Shown here: positions 8,221 to 16,898 of the stretch, piece after piece | Position numbering within the stretch: the stretch's first letter is position 1 | Layout of the letters: every line of letters starts with the position of its first letter | Assembly: GCA_016784355.1 (NCBI GenBank) | Contig: JADHUV010000020.1 | Location: forward strand, 1-42,645 | Length of the DNA: 42,645 bases | DNA from: Nitrospira sp. | GTDB lineage: Bacteria > Nitrospirota > Thermodesulfovibrionia > UBA6902 | Direction of reading: 5' to 3' | The notes under the pieces: generated by a model | Databases searched by the model: none | The model's input: the letters and a program-made list of their open reading frames with translations, nothing else | What the model was told of the DNA's origin: nothing | Made by a program: the position numbers and the translations under genes

Positions 8221-8264
8221 ATGCCCGCTGCTATAAGTTATAATTCAGCAGCGGGCATTTTTTG
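8221..8264 (+). terminator. Rho-independent terminator after the 37-residue peptide
   Basis: ATGCCCGCTGCT (8221-8232) pairs perfectly with AGCAGCGGGCAT (8247-8258), with a 14-base AT-rich loop. A run of T to 8263 follows. It begins 25 bases after the stop codon at 8195. Confidence 0.9.
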
Positions 8265-8338
8265 TTCGGTCATTAGTAAAGATCTGAGATGCGTTTAATT
8301 TATAGCCCGAATTCAGATAGTTGTGAAGGATAAAGAGG

Positions 8339-9502
8339 TTACTTCAGTAGGTAATTAAACTGATGCTGCAGGTACTTTTCGGGATTTGCGTCTATTGCCT
8401 TTAACAGGTTGTAGTCTAAACTGTCCCGCACCCTCTGCCATTCACTGGCCGGCGGGATCTTGTGTCGTTCCTTTAGGAAAATAAATTCGCGGTGAAGCGG
8501 GCCGGACATCTGGAGATATTCTTCAGGTATCAAAGGCAGCGAGCTACGGCCAATTATGTCATTAGCGGCAAGCTTGACTAAATCCTGAATCGGGATTTGA
8601 AGCTCTTCTCCTGTGAAATCAGCAACTTCTTTAAGTAACCATGAGGCTGCAATATAGGAGTTCTTTACATCGGCCTGCATCCATTCTACTGCTCTGAGAA
8701 CTGCGGCCAGAATATGCTGTACAGCATCTTGATTGTTTTCATAGAAAGCTCTTGAAAAATACATATAACCCGAGCTAGTCCCGCTATATATTACAGCTGC
8801 ATTCTTAGAATCGTTCAGGGCTATTGAGGGTGCGGGCTCCCAGGCAGCGAAGGCATCAATATCACCATTTTTTAAGGCCGCGGGCAACTCATCAATTTCC
8901 ATAGGTGCATGTTTGATTAGAAACTCGTTGATTCCGGATTTTTCAAGGGCATTTAGCAGCGTGTAGTGGGCATTTGATCCATAGGGATAACCGATGCGTT
9001 TGCCTTTTAGATCAGCTACAGAAATGTGATTTTGCGCCACTATAGATAATTCACCTAACTGCATAAGTATCGGCGCGAATATATCTTGATTCACAGCCGC
9101 CCTGAGCATGGGCATATCGCCGCCGATTCCTCCTGCAAGTTCACCGGATTTAAGGAAAAAATTAATATCATTACCCTTGAAAAAAGAAAAAAATTGTACT
9201 CGAAATCCAAGGTCGGACAGATTGCTTTTCAGGATCCTGTCACGCTTCATCATCTCGGTTATAAGACCTGTTGGCATATACATGGGTTGAGTCCCGATGT
9301 TTATAAGCCGGTCTGATTTAAGGAAATTGTATGTCTTGTATATCTTATGATCTGAGAGATCGCTTTTGAGCTTGTATGATTTAGATTGCTGATCCGATAT
9401 TTCAGTACAGCCGGTAATAAATAGCGTCAATAGACATACAGTTTTCAGTAGCGCGAGAGAAATCTGTTTCAGCTTTAAGTCTATACGCAAGGTTGACCCC
9501 AT
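8339..9502 (-). CDS. ABC-type substrate-binding lipoprotein, NMT1/SsuA-like
   Basis: This is a periplasmic binding lipoprotein of the nitrate/sulfonate/taurine or thiamine-precursor class. A signal peptide ends in the lipobox ITGC with the lipidated cysteine at residue 32. The binding fold shows NIGTQPMYMP near residue 71, GGIGGDMPMLRAA near 123, LKGKRIGYPYGSNAHY near 165 (the typical hinge strand) and NGDIDAFAAWEPAPSIAL near 212, where the aromatic and acidic residues are typical of the SsuA/NrtA family. At 387 residues it is longer than most, with a helical C-terminal extension. No permease or ATPase gene is adjacent. It follows the coiled-coil membrane protein by 6 bases and shares its transcript. 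The ligand cannot be read from the sequence. Confidence 0.85.
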   Translation of the reverse strand: MGSTLRIDLKLKQISLALLKTVCLLTLFITGCTEISDQQSKSYKLKSDLSDHKIYKTYNFLKSDRLINIGTQPMYMPTGLITEMMKRDRILKSNLSDLGFRVQFFSFFKGNDINFFLKSGELAGGIGGDMPMLRAAVNQDIFAPILMQLGELSIVAQNHISVADLKGKRIGYPYGSNAHYTLLNALEKSGINEFLIKHAPMEIDELPAALKNGDIDAFAAWEPAPSIALNDSKNAAVIYSGTSSGYMYFSRAFYENNQDAVQHILAAVLRAVEWMQADVKNSYIAASWLLKEVADFTGEELQIPIQDLVKLAANDIIGRSSLPLIPEEYLQMSGPLHREFIFLKERHKIPPASEWQRVRDSLDYNLLKAIDANPEKYLQHQFNYLLK

Positions 9503-9508
9503 AGTTTT

Positions 9509-10063
9509 TTATTTTTTAAGGTTTCTCGAAGAATCTTCCTGCACCGCAACTGGAGCTGTCACATTGTCGTTGCTGAATTCTATGGCTGAATCACTATTTT
9601 TATGCATTTGCTGTTGTGCATCCCTGAGCTCAATATCGGATCGAGTTGATAGGGTGCTGATTTTTTCCAGGATAAGCTTGTACCCCCTTACTTTATATTC
9701 CAGTTCCTCAATTCTGGCCTTTAGCTGAAAATCAATTGCTTTGATTTCTTCGCTTTCTCTAAGGATATTTTCATAATCCTGAAATATGGTTTTCAGCCCT
9801 TCAAGTTCTCCCAGTTGGATCATGTTGCTTGCATTGAGTTCAGCTAATTGTTCTTTCATGCCCTTATTTTCGAGAGTAAGATTTGCATTCTTAGCGACTA
9901 ATTCGTCCAGTGTCAAGGCTGCTGTTTCACTGCTGACTATCCCGGGTATTGCATGAGCAGGCTTTTTATGACTTTTTTCCTCATTTCCGGCAATGTAACC
10001 GAAAAGAATTCCTATAACAATTGATATTGCTGCTACTGCCACAAGCATTTTATTGTCTGTCAT
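9509..10063 (-). CDS. Membrane-anchored coiled-coil protein
   Basis: The protein has 184 residues and matches nothing I recognise. One transmembrane helix (about residues 6-24, VAVAAISIVIGILFGYIAG) is followed by a long charged heptad-like region (about 52-150, rich in Leu, Glu and Lys). A polar tail ends in NLKK. The short cytoplasmic N-terminus suggests a type II orientation with the coiled coil in the periplasm. It is the first gene of a two-gene minus-strand unit with the substrate-binding lipoprotein, 6 bases apart. A physical partnership in the periplasm is possible but is inference only. Confidence 0.75.
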   Translation of the reverse strand: MTDNKMLVAVAAISIVIGILFGYIAGNEEKSHKKPAHAIPGIVSSETAALTLDELVAKNANLTLENKGMKEQLAELNASNMIQLGELEGLKTIFQDYENILRESEEIKAIDFQLKARIEELEYKVRGYKLILEKISTLSTRSDIELRDAQQQMHKNSDSAIEFSNDNVTAPVAVQEDSSRNLKK

Positions 10064-10230
10064 TTCCCCTCCAATATGATTGAAATCATGGGTTTTTAAA
10101 TGAATTTATACAGATCATATTTTAAAGGGCTTTTTTGATTGTGTAAAGTAGAAATTGTGAGAGTTGAAGTTTTTACACGGCAAAAGGCGGTTTGAAGTTT
10201 GATTTGTACAGGCCTGGCAGGTAGTTGTAA

Positions 10231-10260
10231 TTGACAGTAATGTAATATGGTTCTTATAGA
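10231..10260 (+). promoter_or_regulatory. Sigma-70 type promoter for def
   Basis: A perfect -35 hexamer TTGACA (10231-10236) is followed after 18 bases by TATAGA (10255-10260), 4 of 6 to the -10 consensus. The start would be near 10267, giving a leader of about 64 bases before def. No other recognisable element is seen in 10064-10330. Confidence 0.45.
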
Positions 10261-10330
10261 TCTCGTGAAATGGCAGCTGATTCTACCGGCAGACTTGTTA
10301 TTTACACTATATATTGATTAAATTAAATGT

Positions 10331-10837
10331 ATGAGTTTGCTGGAGATAAGGAAATTTCCTGATATTATATTAAAGGAAAAAACACAAGCTGTCAGTGTGT
10401 TTGATGATGAGCTGCAGGTGCTTGTTGACGACATGATAGAGACCATGTATGCTGCCCCTGGAATAGGGCTTGCTGCAAACCAGATCGGTGTGCCAAGGCA
10501 GATTGCAGTGATTGATGTGGGTGCAGGTGATGGTGAAAGCAACCTGATTGTATTGGTAAACCCGAAAATTGTGTGTAAGGACGGGGTGTGCGATTCAGAA
10601 GAGGGCTGCCTTAGCATTCCTGAGTACACTACGATTCTGAAGCGTGCTGAAAAGGTGACGGTTAATTATCATGACAGGGGCGGGAATGAAATGCAGATAG
10701 AGGCGGATGGCCTTATGGCACGCGCACTTCAGCATGAAATAGACCATCTCAATGGAGTTTTGATCGTTGACAGGATAGGCCGTATCAAGAGGGAGTTTTT
10801 TAAGAAACGGTATACAAGGAGTCTTGCGGACTCATAA
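10331..10837 (+). CDS. def: Peptide deformylase
   Basis: Def removes the formyl group from the N-terminal methionine of new proteins, in the cytosol at the ribosome exit. The 168-residue protein carries all three motifs: GIGLAANQIG (about 42-51), EEGCLSIPE (about 92-100, Cys is a metal ligand) and QHEIDHLNG (about 134-142, two His metal ligands and the catalytic Glu). No clear Shine-Dalgarno sequence precedes the ATG. It is followed after 194 bases by fmt, which adds the formyl group, a common bacterial pairing. That gap holds no gene I can support, only a weak inverted repeat ATTCCA-TAC-TGGAAT near 10953. Confidence 0.97.
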   Translation: MSLLEIRKFPDIILKEKTQAVSVFDDELQVLVDDMIETMYAAPGIGLAANQIGVPRQIAVIDVGAGDGESNLIVLVNPKIVCKDGVCDSEEGCLSIPEYTTILKRAEKVTVNYHDRGGNEMQIEADGLMARALQHEIDHLNGVLIVDRIGRIKREFFKKRYTRSLADS

Positions 10838-11031
10838 AAAACGCTGTTTATGTCCTTATTGTTGTTTGTATCTTACCTTGTCCTGCTCTTCTCTGAGTAA
10901 GAAGTTAATGTCTGCCTTTTTCAGTTCTTATATTATTTCTACATACGACCGGATTCCATACTGGAATTTAACTGGAAAGAATTTTATATTAGTAGTGCTT
11001 AATTGCTAATATTTTTTTATATGGAGAGAAA

Positions 11032-11967
11032 TTGAAGATTGTTTTTTTTGGTACCCCTGAATTTGCCGTAAAGCCGCTTCTGGAATTGATTCGGTCAGGG
11101 CATGATGTAATTGCCGTTGTGACTCAGCCTGACAGGCGGAGCGGCAGGGGCAGACAGGTTACTCCATGTCCTGTTAAAGAGGAGGCCTTAAGGGCAGGGT
11201 TGGATGTGCTTCAGCCTCTTTCGGTCAAAGCCCCTGAATTTCTTGAGGAACTCAGTCAATATGATCCTGAGGTAATAGTGGTGGTGGCCTATGGCCAGTT
11301 GCTTCCGTCCGCCATTTTAAATATGCCGCAGTATGGATGTATAAACATTCATGCTTCATTGCTTCCTAAATATCGCGGTGCTGCTCCGATTAACTGGGCT
11401 ATCATAAACGGGGAGAAAATAGCCGGTGTAACAACGATGAGGATGGATGAAGGCATGGATACTGGTCCTTCGCTCTTAGCCAGGGAAGTAGCTATTTCAG
11501 AAGAGGATACAACCAGCAGCCTTGCCGGGAAACTCTCGGATGCCGGTGCTGAACTTATGTTAGTCACTCTTGAGGGTATAGTAAGGGGAGATGTGCAGGA
11601 GGTTCCGCAGACCGGTGATGCCACATATGCTCCTATATTGAAAAAGTCAGACGGCCTGATCAGGTGGACGGACGGGGCGGTTCAGATATGTAATTTTATC
11701 AGGGGAATGCAGCCCTGGCCTGCTGCCTATTCCTTTACAGGCGGGGTCAGATATGGGTTTTTAAGGGCAGTGCCTGCAGATATATACGGTGGACCCGGGG
11801 TGATTTTGGAGATTACACGGGAGAAAATGATAATAGGCACAGGGGATGCGGCTATATCTGTAATTGAAATCCAGCCCTCTGGCAAGGCGAAAATGCCGAT
11901 CCGTGCCTTTTTGCAGGGAAGTAAACTTAAAGCAGGTATGAAATTCAGCGCCTCGCCTGAGGTTTGA
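11032..11967 (+). CDS. fmt: Methionyl-tRNA formyltransferase
   Basis: Fmt transfers a formyl group from 10-formyl-tetrahydrofolate to initiator Met-tRNA. Start is TTG at 11032, supported by GGAGAG 6 bases upstream and by the family N-terminus KIVFFGTPEFA. The catalytic region is INIHASLLPKYRGAAPINWA at about residues 104-123, with the conserved Asn, His and the SLLPKYRG signature. The C-terminal OB-like domain follows from about 205 (GLIRW). The 311 residues match the family length. It is followed after 29 bases by the PASTA gene, forming a def-fmt-PASTA-rpe block. Confidence 0.97.
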   Translation: MKIVFFGTPEFAVKPLLELIRSGHDVIAVVTQPDRRSGRGRQVTPCPVKEEALRAGLDVLQPLSVKAPEFLEELSQYDPEVIVVVAYGQLLPSAILNMPQYGCINIHASLLPKYRGAAPINWAIINGEKIAGVTTMRMDEGMDTGPSLLAREVAISEEDTTSSLAGKLSDAGAELMLVTLEGIVRGDVQEVPQTGDATYAPILKKSDGLIRWTDGAVQICNFIRGMQPWPAAYSFTGGVRYGFLRAVPADIYGGPGVILEITREKMIIGTGDAAISVIEIQPSGKAKMPIRAFLQGSKLKAGMKFSASPEV

Positions 11968-11996
11968 GGGATATTGCAGGTTAAGGTTTATAATTC

Positions 11997-12704
11997 ATGA
12001 TCATTAAGAGTGTTACAAAATTGCTGTTGTACCTGGCAGCCTTTGCTGCCCTGGGTGTGCTTGCAGTTTTTCTGGTGTTTCAGGTCATGGACTTTAAACA
12101 GTCAGGGGATGTGCCTGACTTAACAGGCAAAAGTGTTACAGAAGCGGCAGAAATATTGAGTAAGAAAAAGCTGTTGCTTGGTATTTCGGGCAAGGAATAT
12201 CATGATGAGATTGCAGAGGGGCATGTAATAAGCCAGATGGTGAGTCCGGGTGGTGAGGCAGCGGCAGGTACTGAAATTGGAGTCAAGGTCAGTCTTGGCG
12301 GAGAAGTTTATTCTTTACCGTCCTTTGAAGGGCAGCGCCTTGAGAATGCGAAGTTAAGTCTTGTTAATCTGGGGATTAAGGTGAAAAAAATTACCTGGGT
12401 CTACACCGAAAATGAGGAAAAAGGCACGATCATATCTCAGCGGCCGCTGCCGGGCGATATACGGAGTAATGAGATAAATTTTCTGGTAAGTCAGGGGGCA
12501 AAGGATATTGAATATAATTGTCCTTCCTTTGTGAAAATGAATATAGAGGATGCCAGGGAGCTTGCCCGTGCAATGGGTATAAAATTGAAGGAGTTGAAGC
12601 AGGGTGACCGTATAATAATGCAGCAGGTTGAAGCAGGTGCGTTGATCAAAAAAGGCGAAACCATGGAAGTTACACTTGGACGTGGCCCCGGTGTCTGGTT
12701 TTAG
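11997..12704 (+). CDS. Stand-alone membrane-anchored PASTA-domain protein
   Basis: An N-terminal transmembrane helix (about residues 7-28) is followed by three PASTA repeats of about 65-70 residues. These start near 35 (GDVPDLTGKSVTEAAEIL), near 105 (YSLPSFEGQRLENAKLSL) and near 171 (NCPSFVKMNIEDARELA). Each shows the usual pattern of an acidic or aromatic entry, a helix and the VSxG type strand. PASTA domains usually sense uncrosslinked peptidoglycan on Ser/Thr kinases or penicillin-binding proteins. Here neither a kinase nor a transpeptidase domain is present, so the protein would be a periplasm-exposed binding module. It lies between fmt and rpe, as I recall for some Desulfobacterota. Confidence 0.88.
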   Translation: MIIKSVTKLLLYLAAFAALGVLAVFLVFQVMDFKQSGDVPDLTGKSVTEAAEILSKKKLLLGISGKEYHDEIAEGHVISQMVSPGGEAAAGTEIGVKVSLGGEVYSLPSFEGQRLENAKLSLVNLGIKVKKITWVYTENEEKGTIISQRPLPGDIRSNEINFLVSQGAKDIEYNCPSFVKMNIEDARELARAMGIKLKELKQGDRIIMQQVEAGALIKKGETMEVTLGRGPGVWF

Positions 12705-12751
12705 TATTAGCATTTACTGCCGGAGTTTAATTTTTTTATTGGAGGATTAAT

Positions 12752-13405
12752 ATGATTAAGATAGCGCCATCGATTTTGTCGGCGGATTTTGCCAGGCTTG
12801 GTGAAGATGTAATTGCGGCTGAAAAGGCAGGGGCTGACCTGATTCACATAGATACTATGGACGGTCACTTTGTGCCGAATATAACTATCGGCCCGCTTGT
12901 AGTCAAGGCGGTTAAAAAAGTGACCTCGCTGCCTCTGGACGTTCATCTGATGATAGAGTCTCCGGATTTATATATAAAGGAGTTTGCTGAGAGCGGGGCG
13001 GATATTATAACGGTCCATGCGGAGGCCTCCGTACATTTGCACCGTACGGTTCAGAATATAAAAGAATGCGGGGTAAAGGCTGGAGTATCCCTTAATCCTG
13101 CAACACCTGTAAGCCATCTGGATCTGATTTTGCCATACCTTGATATTGTGCTGATAATGTCTGTGAACCCGGGGTTTGGCGGGCAAAAATTTATCCCTGA
13201 GGCCATTGCCAAAATTAAGGAGCTGCGCAGCAGGATATCTGAGATGGGTCTTGATATTGAGATTGAGGTTGATGGCGGTGTTAATATCGACAATGTTGCA
13301 GAAGTCAGCAATGCCGGGGCCGATATAGTTGTGATGGGCAGTGCTTTTTATAATTCCGATGACTATGGCCGGACAGTCAGTACCGTCAGGGAGCGGTGCA
13401 TATGA
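12752..13405 (+). CDS. rpe: Ribulose-phosphate 3-epimerase
   Basis: Rpe interconverts ribulose 5-phosphate and xylulose 5-phosphate in the pentose phosphate pathway. The 217-residue TIM barrel shows [16 protein letters not shown] (5-20), [16 protein letters not shown] (33-48, metal-binding His and Asp), VHLMIESPD near 68, [16 protein letters not shown] near 135-150 and EVDGGVN near 172-178 (catalytic Asp). TTGGAGGA lies 6 bases upstream of the ATG. Its TGA stop overlaps the ATG of the next gene. Confidence 0.97.
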   Translation: MIKIAPSILSADFARLGEDVIAAEKAGADLIHIDTMDGHFVPNITIGPLVVKAVKKVTSLPLDVHLMIESPDLYIKEFAESGADIITVHAEASVHLHRTVQNIKECGVKAGVSLNPATPVSHLDLILPYLDIVLIMSVNPGFGGQKFIPEAIAKIKELRSRISEMGLDIEIEVDGGVNIDNVAEVSNAGADIVVMGSAFYNSDDYGRTVSTVRERCI

Positions 13406-14457
13406 CAGCTCAGACCGGAAAAGGCGGGACTGCTGATAAAGATTTCAGTAAGGCTGAGAAGCTAAGGAAGGCCGTTAAATACGCTGATGCAATAATTCAT
13501 TACAGAAAGGCCCTGAAAGCGTACAAGTTTTCGGATGATTTTAGCGGAGTTCTTGATTGCTTTGTGGCCTTGGGGGATACGTATCGTGCCAAAGGAGATT
13601 TTGTCCTGGCGGGAGAGTGTTATGAAGAAGGTATGGGCATTGCAGAAATTACAGGAGATGTTTATGCTGAAGCAGATGCCCTTGTCGGACTCGGCCTTAG
13701 TATAAGGGCCCTCGGCAATTGGAGTGAGGCAATGAAAAGCATTAATGAGGCTGCAAAAATATACACTTCGGTGGGCGATGAAAAGGGCGAGGCCTTCAGT
13801 TTGTGGGCAAAGGCTGGTACCTACAGGATTAAGGGTGATATAGGGCGGGCGGTTGCAACTTTTCAATTAGCTCTGGAAAGGTTCAGGAAGCTCAAGGATC
13901 ACTCAGGCATTGCATATGCATATTGCGGACTTGGGGGCAGTTCAAGGGTTGCCCGCAAATTTAAAGAATCACAGAAGTATTACCGGCTTGCCAATAATGC
14001 TTTTGAAAAGCTCAATGATACATTTGGACTTGCTTACTCATATTGCGGTCTCGGTAATGCCAGGAGGATGTACGAAGATTACGAAGGGGGCCTTGCATAT
14101 TTTATTAAGGCGGGGAAACTATACAAAAAAATAGGAGACAGGGTTAGTTACTCCTATACGCTCTGGAGCGTCGGTACGACCTATACCGTCCTGGGGAAGG
14201 AACTCGAGGCAATGGCGTATTTCAAGGAGTCGGATGCTTTTTTTAAACAGACAAAAGACCCGCGGGGCAGGATATACTGCATGCTTGGCATCGGGGAGTT
14301 GGAGTATCTAAAGGGCAGAAAGGCGAGTGCTAAAAAAAGATTTGAAAAGGCCCGGCTCGAGACAGAAAAATATAGGTTAGGGCTGGAAGGAAAATATGCA
14401 AAGATGCTGCTTAAAGGGGCTGAATCGGACAGCGGTTTCCCATTTAATCTGCCATAA
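13402..14457 (+). CDS. Tetratricopeptide-repeat protein
   Basis: The protein of 351 residues is built almost wholly of TPR helical pairs of about 40 residues, as in the Rapsyn/LGN type. Repeats can be followed from about residue 15: [96 protein letters not shown] and [17 protein letters not shown]. It has no signal peptide, so it is probably a cytosolic scaffold or binding protein. I prefer the ATG at 13402, which overlaps the rpe stop as ATGA and has AGGGAGCGG upstream. A GTG two codons earlier is in frame but less likely. No partner can be named. Confidence 0.88.
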   Translation: MTAQTGKGGTADKDFSKAEKLRKAVKYADAIIHYRKALKAYKFSDDFSGVLDCFVALGDTYRAKGDFVLAGECYEEGMGIAEITGDVYAEADALVGLGLSIRALGNWSEAMKSINEAAKIYTSVGDEKGEAFSLWAKAGTYRIKGDIGRAVATFQLALERFRKLKDHSGIAYAYCGLGGSSRVARKFKESQKYYRLANNAFEKLNDTFGLAYSYCGLGNARRMYEDYEGGLAYFIKAGKLYKKIGDRVSYSYTLWSVGTTYTVLGKELEAMAYFKESDAFFKQTKDPRGRIYCMLGIGELEYLKGRKASAKKRFEKARLETEKYRLGLEGKYAKMLLKGAESDSGFPFNLP

Positions 14458-14543
14458 TCACCGGCTCTGTACGTATGTGCGGCAGGTAGCTTTATCAATG
14501 TTTGTTTTTATAAGGGTATTTCGTGAAGAACCCCTGTTGTTTA

Positions 14544-14572
14544 TTGAAATATAGCTTTTTATCTGTTAGTAT
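14544..14572 (+). promoter_or_regulatory. Possible sigma-70 promoter of the RDD-mre-mrd operon
   Basis: TTGAAA (14544-14549), a 17-base spacer and TAGTAT (14567-14572, 4 of 6). Transcription would start near 14579, only about 9 bases before the ATG at 14588. No Shine-Dalgarno sequence precedes that ATG, so the first message would be almost leaderless. The match is weak and other starts are possible. Confidence 0.3.
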
Positions 14573-14587
14573 GGAAACGGTTTATAT

Positions 14588-15088
14588 ATGAATTTAACAG
14601 AGTCCACCGATAAAAATACTTCTGAAGAAATGAAACAGCCTGAAAAGGCTGGTTTAATAGACAGGTTTATCGCAAAAACTATTGATTTACTGGTTGTTGC
14701 TACAGTGATTAGTATAATCCCGGGGACTGGATTTTATATTGGGCTTGCTTATATAATGCTGTCCGATGGTTTTTGGAGTGGTCGCAGTATCGGTAAAAAG
14801 TTGATAGGTCTAAGGGTTGTGTGCAGTAGTGATTCCGGTTTGGAAAACCCATGCGGGTTTAAGGAATCTATATACAGGAACATATCATTTGCAGCAGGAT
14901 ATTTGTTGTACGGGATTCTCTTGGGGATTCCTTTTGTAGGATGGTTGTTAGCTGGACTCGTAATCTTTGTAATAATAGTGTTTGAGTACCTCATACTTCT
15001 GGGAAGTCAGAATGGGATGAGGCTTGGCGATGAACTTGCAAAAACTCAGGTGTTGAAGAACGCCCAGGGGGTAATAAATGTTTCATAA
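14588..15088 (+). CDS. RDD-family membrane protein
   Basis: The 166-residue protein opens with the RDD signature region AGLIDRFIAKTIDLLVVATV (about 22-41), with the conserved Arg and Asp pair. At least three hydrophobic segments follow (about 33-58, 101-120 and 122-142), with SIGKKLIGLRVV between them. RDD proteins are small integral membrane proteins of mostly unknown role; some are linked to ion tolerance. The last 11 bases overlap the mreB start, which implies translational coupling to cell-shape genes. No clear ribosome binding site is seen. Confidence 0.82.
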   Translation: MNLTESTDKNTSEEMKQPEKAGLIDRFIAKTIDLLVVATVISIIPGTGFYIGLAYIMLSDGFWSGRSIGKKLIGLRVVCSSDSGLENPCGFKESIYRNISFAAGYLLYGILLGIPFVGWLLAGLVIFVIIVFEYLILLGSQNGMRLGDELAKTQVLKNAQGVINVS

Positions 15089-16094
15089 AATTCTTGGCTG
15101 GTTTTCCAATGACCTCGCTATCGATCTTGGTACCGCAAATACTCTGGTCTTTGTTAAGGGTAAGGGTATTGTGTGTAATGAACCTTCTGTTGTAGCTATA
15201 CAGAAGGACAGGGTTATTGCCGTGGGTACGGAGGCGCAGAAGATGCTTGGAAGGACCCCCGCAAATATAGTCGCAATGAGGCCTTTGAAGGAAGGGGTCA
15301 TCGCTGACTTTGATAAGACCGGCGAGATGCTGAAGTACTTTATACGGAAGGTTCATAACCGGAAAAGTTTTATTGCCCCAAGGATCGCGATAGGTGTGCC
15401 CTCGGGTATTACTCAGGTTGAGCAGCGTGCGGTAAAGGATGCTGCCATGGCCTCAGGTGCACGGGAGATATATCTTGTTGAGGAGCCGATGGCCGCTGCT
15501 CTGGGTGTAGGCCTTCCGATCGGAGAGCCGTTCGGTAATATGATTGTTGATATTGGCGGGGGAACCACGGATGTTGCCGTCATATCTCTGCACGGAGTAG
15601 TTTACAGCAAGGCCGTAAGGATGGGCGGGGACAAGCTTGATGAGGACATAGTAAATCATATCAAGAGCAAAGGCAGAATTTTAATAGGTGACAGGACCGC
15701 TGAGATGGTTAAACGGCAGATAGGTTCCGCCTTTAAGATAGATGAGGAAAACAGATCTATGGATATCAAAGGACGTGATCTGGTCTCAGGTATCCCTAAA
15801 ACCATAACAATTTTTGAAGATGAGATACGCGAGGCTATTAGCGAGACTATTGCTGTCATAGTCAATGCCATAAAGGTTGCGCTGGAAAATACCCCGCCTG
15901 AGCTTGCATCTGATATTGTCGACAGAGGAATAGTGCTGGCAGGTGGAGGTGCTCTGGTTAAGGGACTTGATGCGCTAATCAGACATGAAACCGGTCTGCC
16001 CGTAATTGTTGCTGAGGATCCACTTCTGGCCGTTGTAAACGGTGTGGGCAAGGTCCTGGATGACCTGGATATACTGCGGCGCGTTTCGCTTTAA
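15078..16094 (+). CDS. mreB: Rod-shape-determining actin homologue MreB
   Basis: MreB forms membrane-bound filaments that direct the elongation machinery of the side wall. The 338-residue sequence shows LAIDLGTANTLVFVKGKGIV (phosphate 1, about 13-32), AIGVPSGITQVEQRAV (about 104-119), LVEEPMAAALGVGLPI (about 136-151), MIVDIGGGTTDVAVISLHGV (phosphate 2, about 156-175) and GIVLAGGGALVKGLD (adenosine motif, about 284-298). The start follows GGGGG and overlaps the RDD gene. It heads mreC, mreD, mrdA and rodA in canonical order. Confidence 0.98.
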   Translation: MFHKILGWFSNDLAIDLGTANTLVFVKGKGIVCNEPSVVAIQKDRVIAVGTEAQKMLGRTPANIVAMRPLKEGVIADFDKTGEMLKYFIRKVHNRKSFIAPRIAIGVPSGITQVEQRAVKDAAMASGAREIYLVEEPMAAALGVGLPIGEPFGNMIVDIGGGTTDVAVISLHGVVYSKAVRMGGDKLDEDIVNHIKSKGRILIGDRTAEMVKRQIGSAFKIDEENRSMDIKGRDLVSGIPKTITIFEDEIREAISETIAVIVNAIKVALENTPPELASDIVDRGIVLAGGGALVKGLDALIRHETGLPVIVAEDPLLAVVNGVGKVLDDLDILRRVSL

Positions 16095-16106
16095 CAGGCA
16101 TTAGGG

Positions 16107-16898
16107 ATGTATAAAAAGAAAATATTTCTTTTCTCCCTGTTTCTCTTATTTGTATTTGGGCTTCTTACTTACCAGAGTATTAAAGGGGGGCCGCTGCTTT
16201 ATAATGTCCCCCTCCTTCCAATGAAGATGCTGGAGCGGAGCGGCTCTGCAGTTATTAAAAGCGTAAATGATTTTTTAAATACCTTTGTTCTTATATCCGG
16301 CAGGCAGGCAGAGTTGGAGAGTCTTCGTCTTGAAATCCAGGAGCACGATAAAGAGAAAAATAGCTTTCTGGAGGCCGACCTGGAAAATCGCAGACTTCGG
16401 CGTCTGCTTGATTTAAAGTCAGAGCGCCCGGATTATGTGGCGGCGGCAGAGGTGTTTGCCAGGGATCCCACGAACTGGTTTCAGGTTCTATGGATTAACA
16501 AGGGTTCGGATTCAGGTATTGAAAAAGATATGGTGGCCGTAACACCCTCAGGCCCGGTCGGAAGGATTCACCGTGTCTTTGAACGTAGTTCGGATATTAT
16601 ACTTCTCACAGATGTTAATTCTTCTGTTGCTGTTCGCCTTCAGGAGTCCAGACAGGACGGTATTCTGGCAGGCAATGGAGATAACCGATGCTTTCTTAAA
16701 TATATATCTAAAAATGAAAAGGTCTTGATCGGTGAGAGGGTTGTGACTTCAGGGTTGGATGGTATATACCCTGAGGGGCTTTTAATTGGTACGGTTACAG
16801 AGAAAAAGACTGCGGGAGACGAGATCTTTCAGATAATAGAGGTAACCCTGTCACAGAGTCTGAATGAGGTTGAAGAGATCCTCATACTAAAGAGATGA
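16107..16898 (+). CDS. mreC: Rod-shape-determining protein MreC
   Basis: MreC is a bitopic inner-membrane protein whose periplasmic beta domain activates PBP2 in the elongasome. The 263-residue protein has a transmembrane helix at about 5-20 and a coiled coil at about 66-100 (ELESLRLEIQEHDKEKNSFL and on). The beta-barrel domain begins near 112, with ARDPTNWFQVLWINKGSDSG, the most recognisable MreC segment, and later LLTDVNSSVAVRLQ and VTSGLDGIYPEGLLIG. It lies 12 bases after mreB and overlaps mreD by 4 bases. Confidence 0.96.
   Translation: MYKKKIFLFSLFLLFVFGLLTYQSIKGGPLLYNVPLLPMKMLERSGSAVIKSVNDFLNTFVLISGRQAELESLRLEIQEHDKEKNSFLEADLENRRLRRLLDLKSERPDYVAAAEVFARDPTNWFQVLWINKGSDSGIEKDMVAVTPSGPVGRIHRVFERSSDIILLTDVNSSVAVRLQESRQDGILAGNGDNRCFLKYISKNEKVLIGERVVTSGLDGIYPEGLLIGTVTEKKTAGDEIFQIIEVTLSQSLNEVEEILILKR

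Noticed and set aside
10824..11009. 61-codon frame between def and fmt
   Set aside because: It starts inside def without a ribosome binding site and shows no family features.
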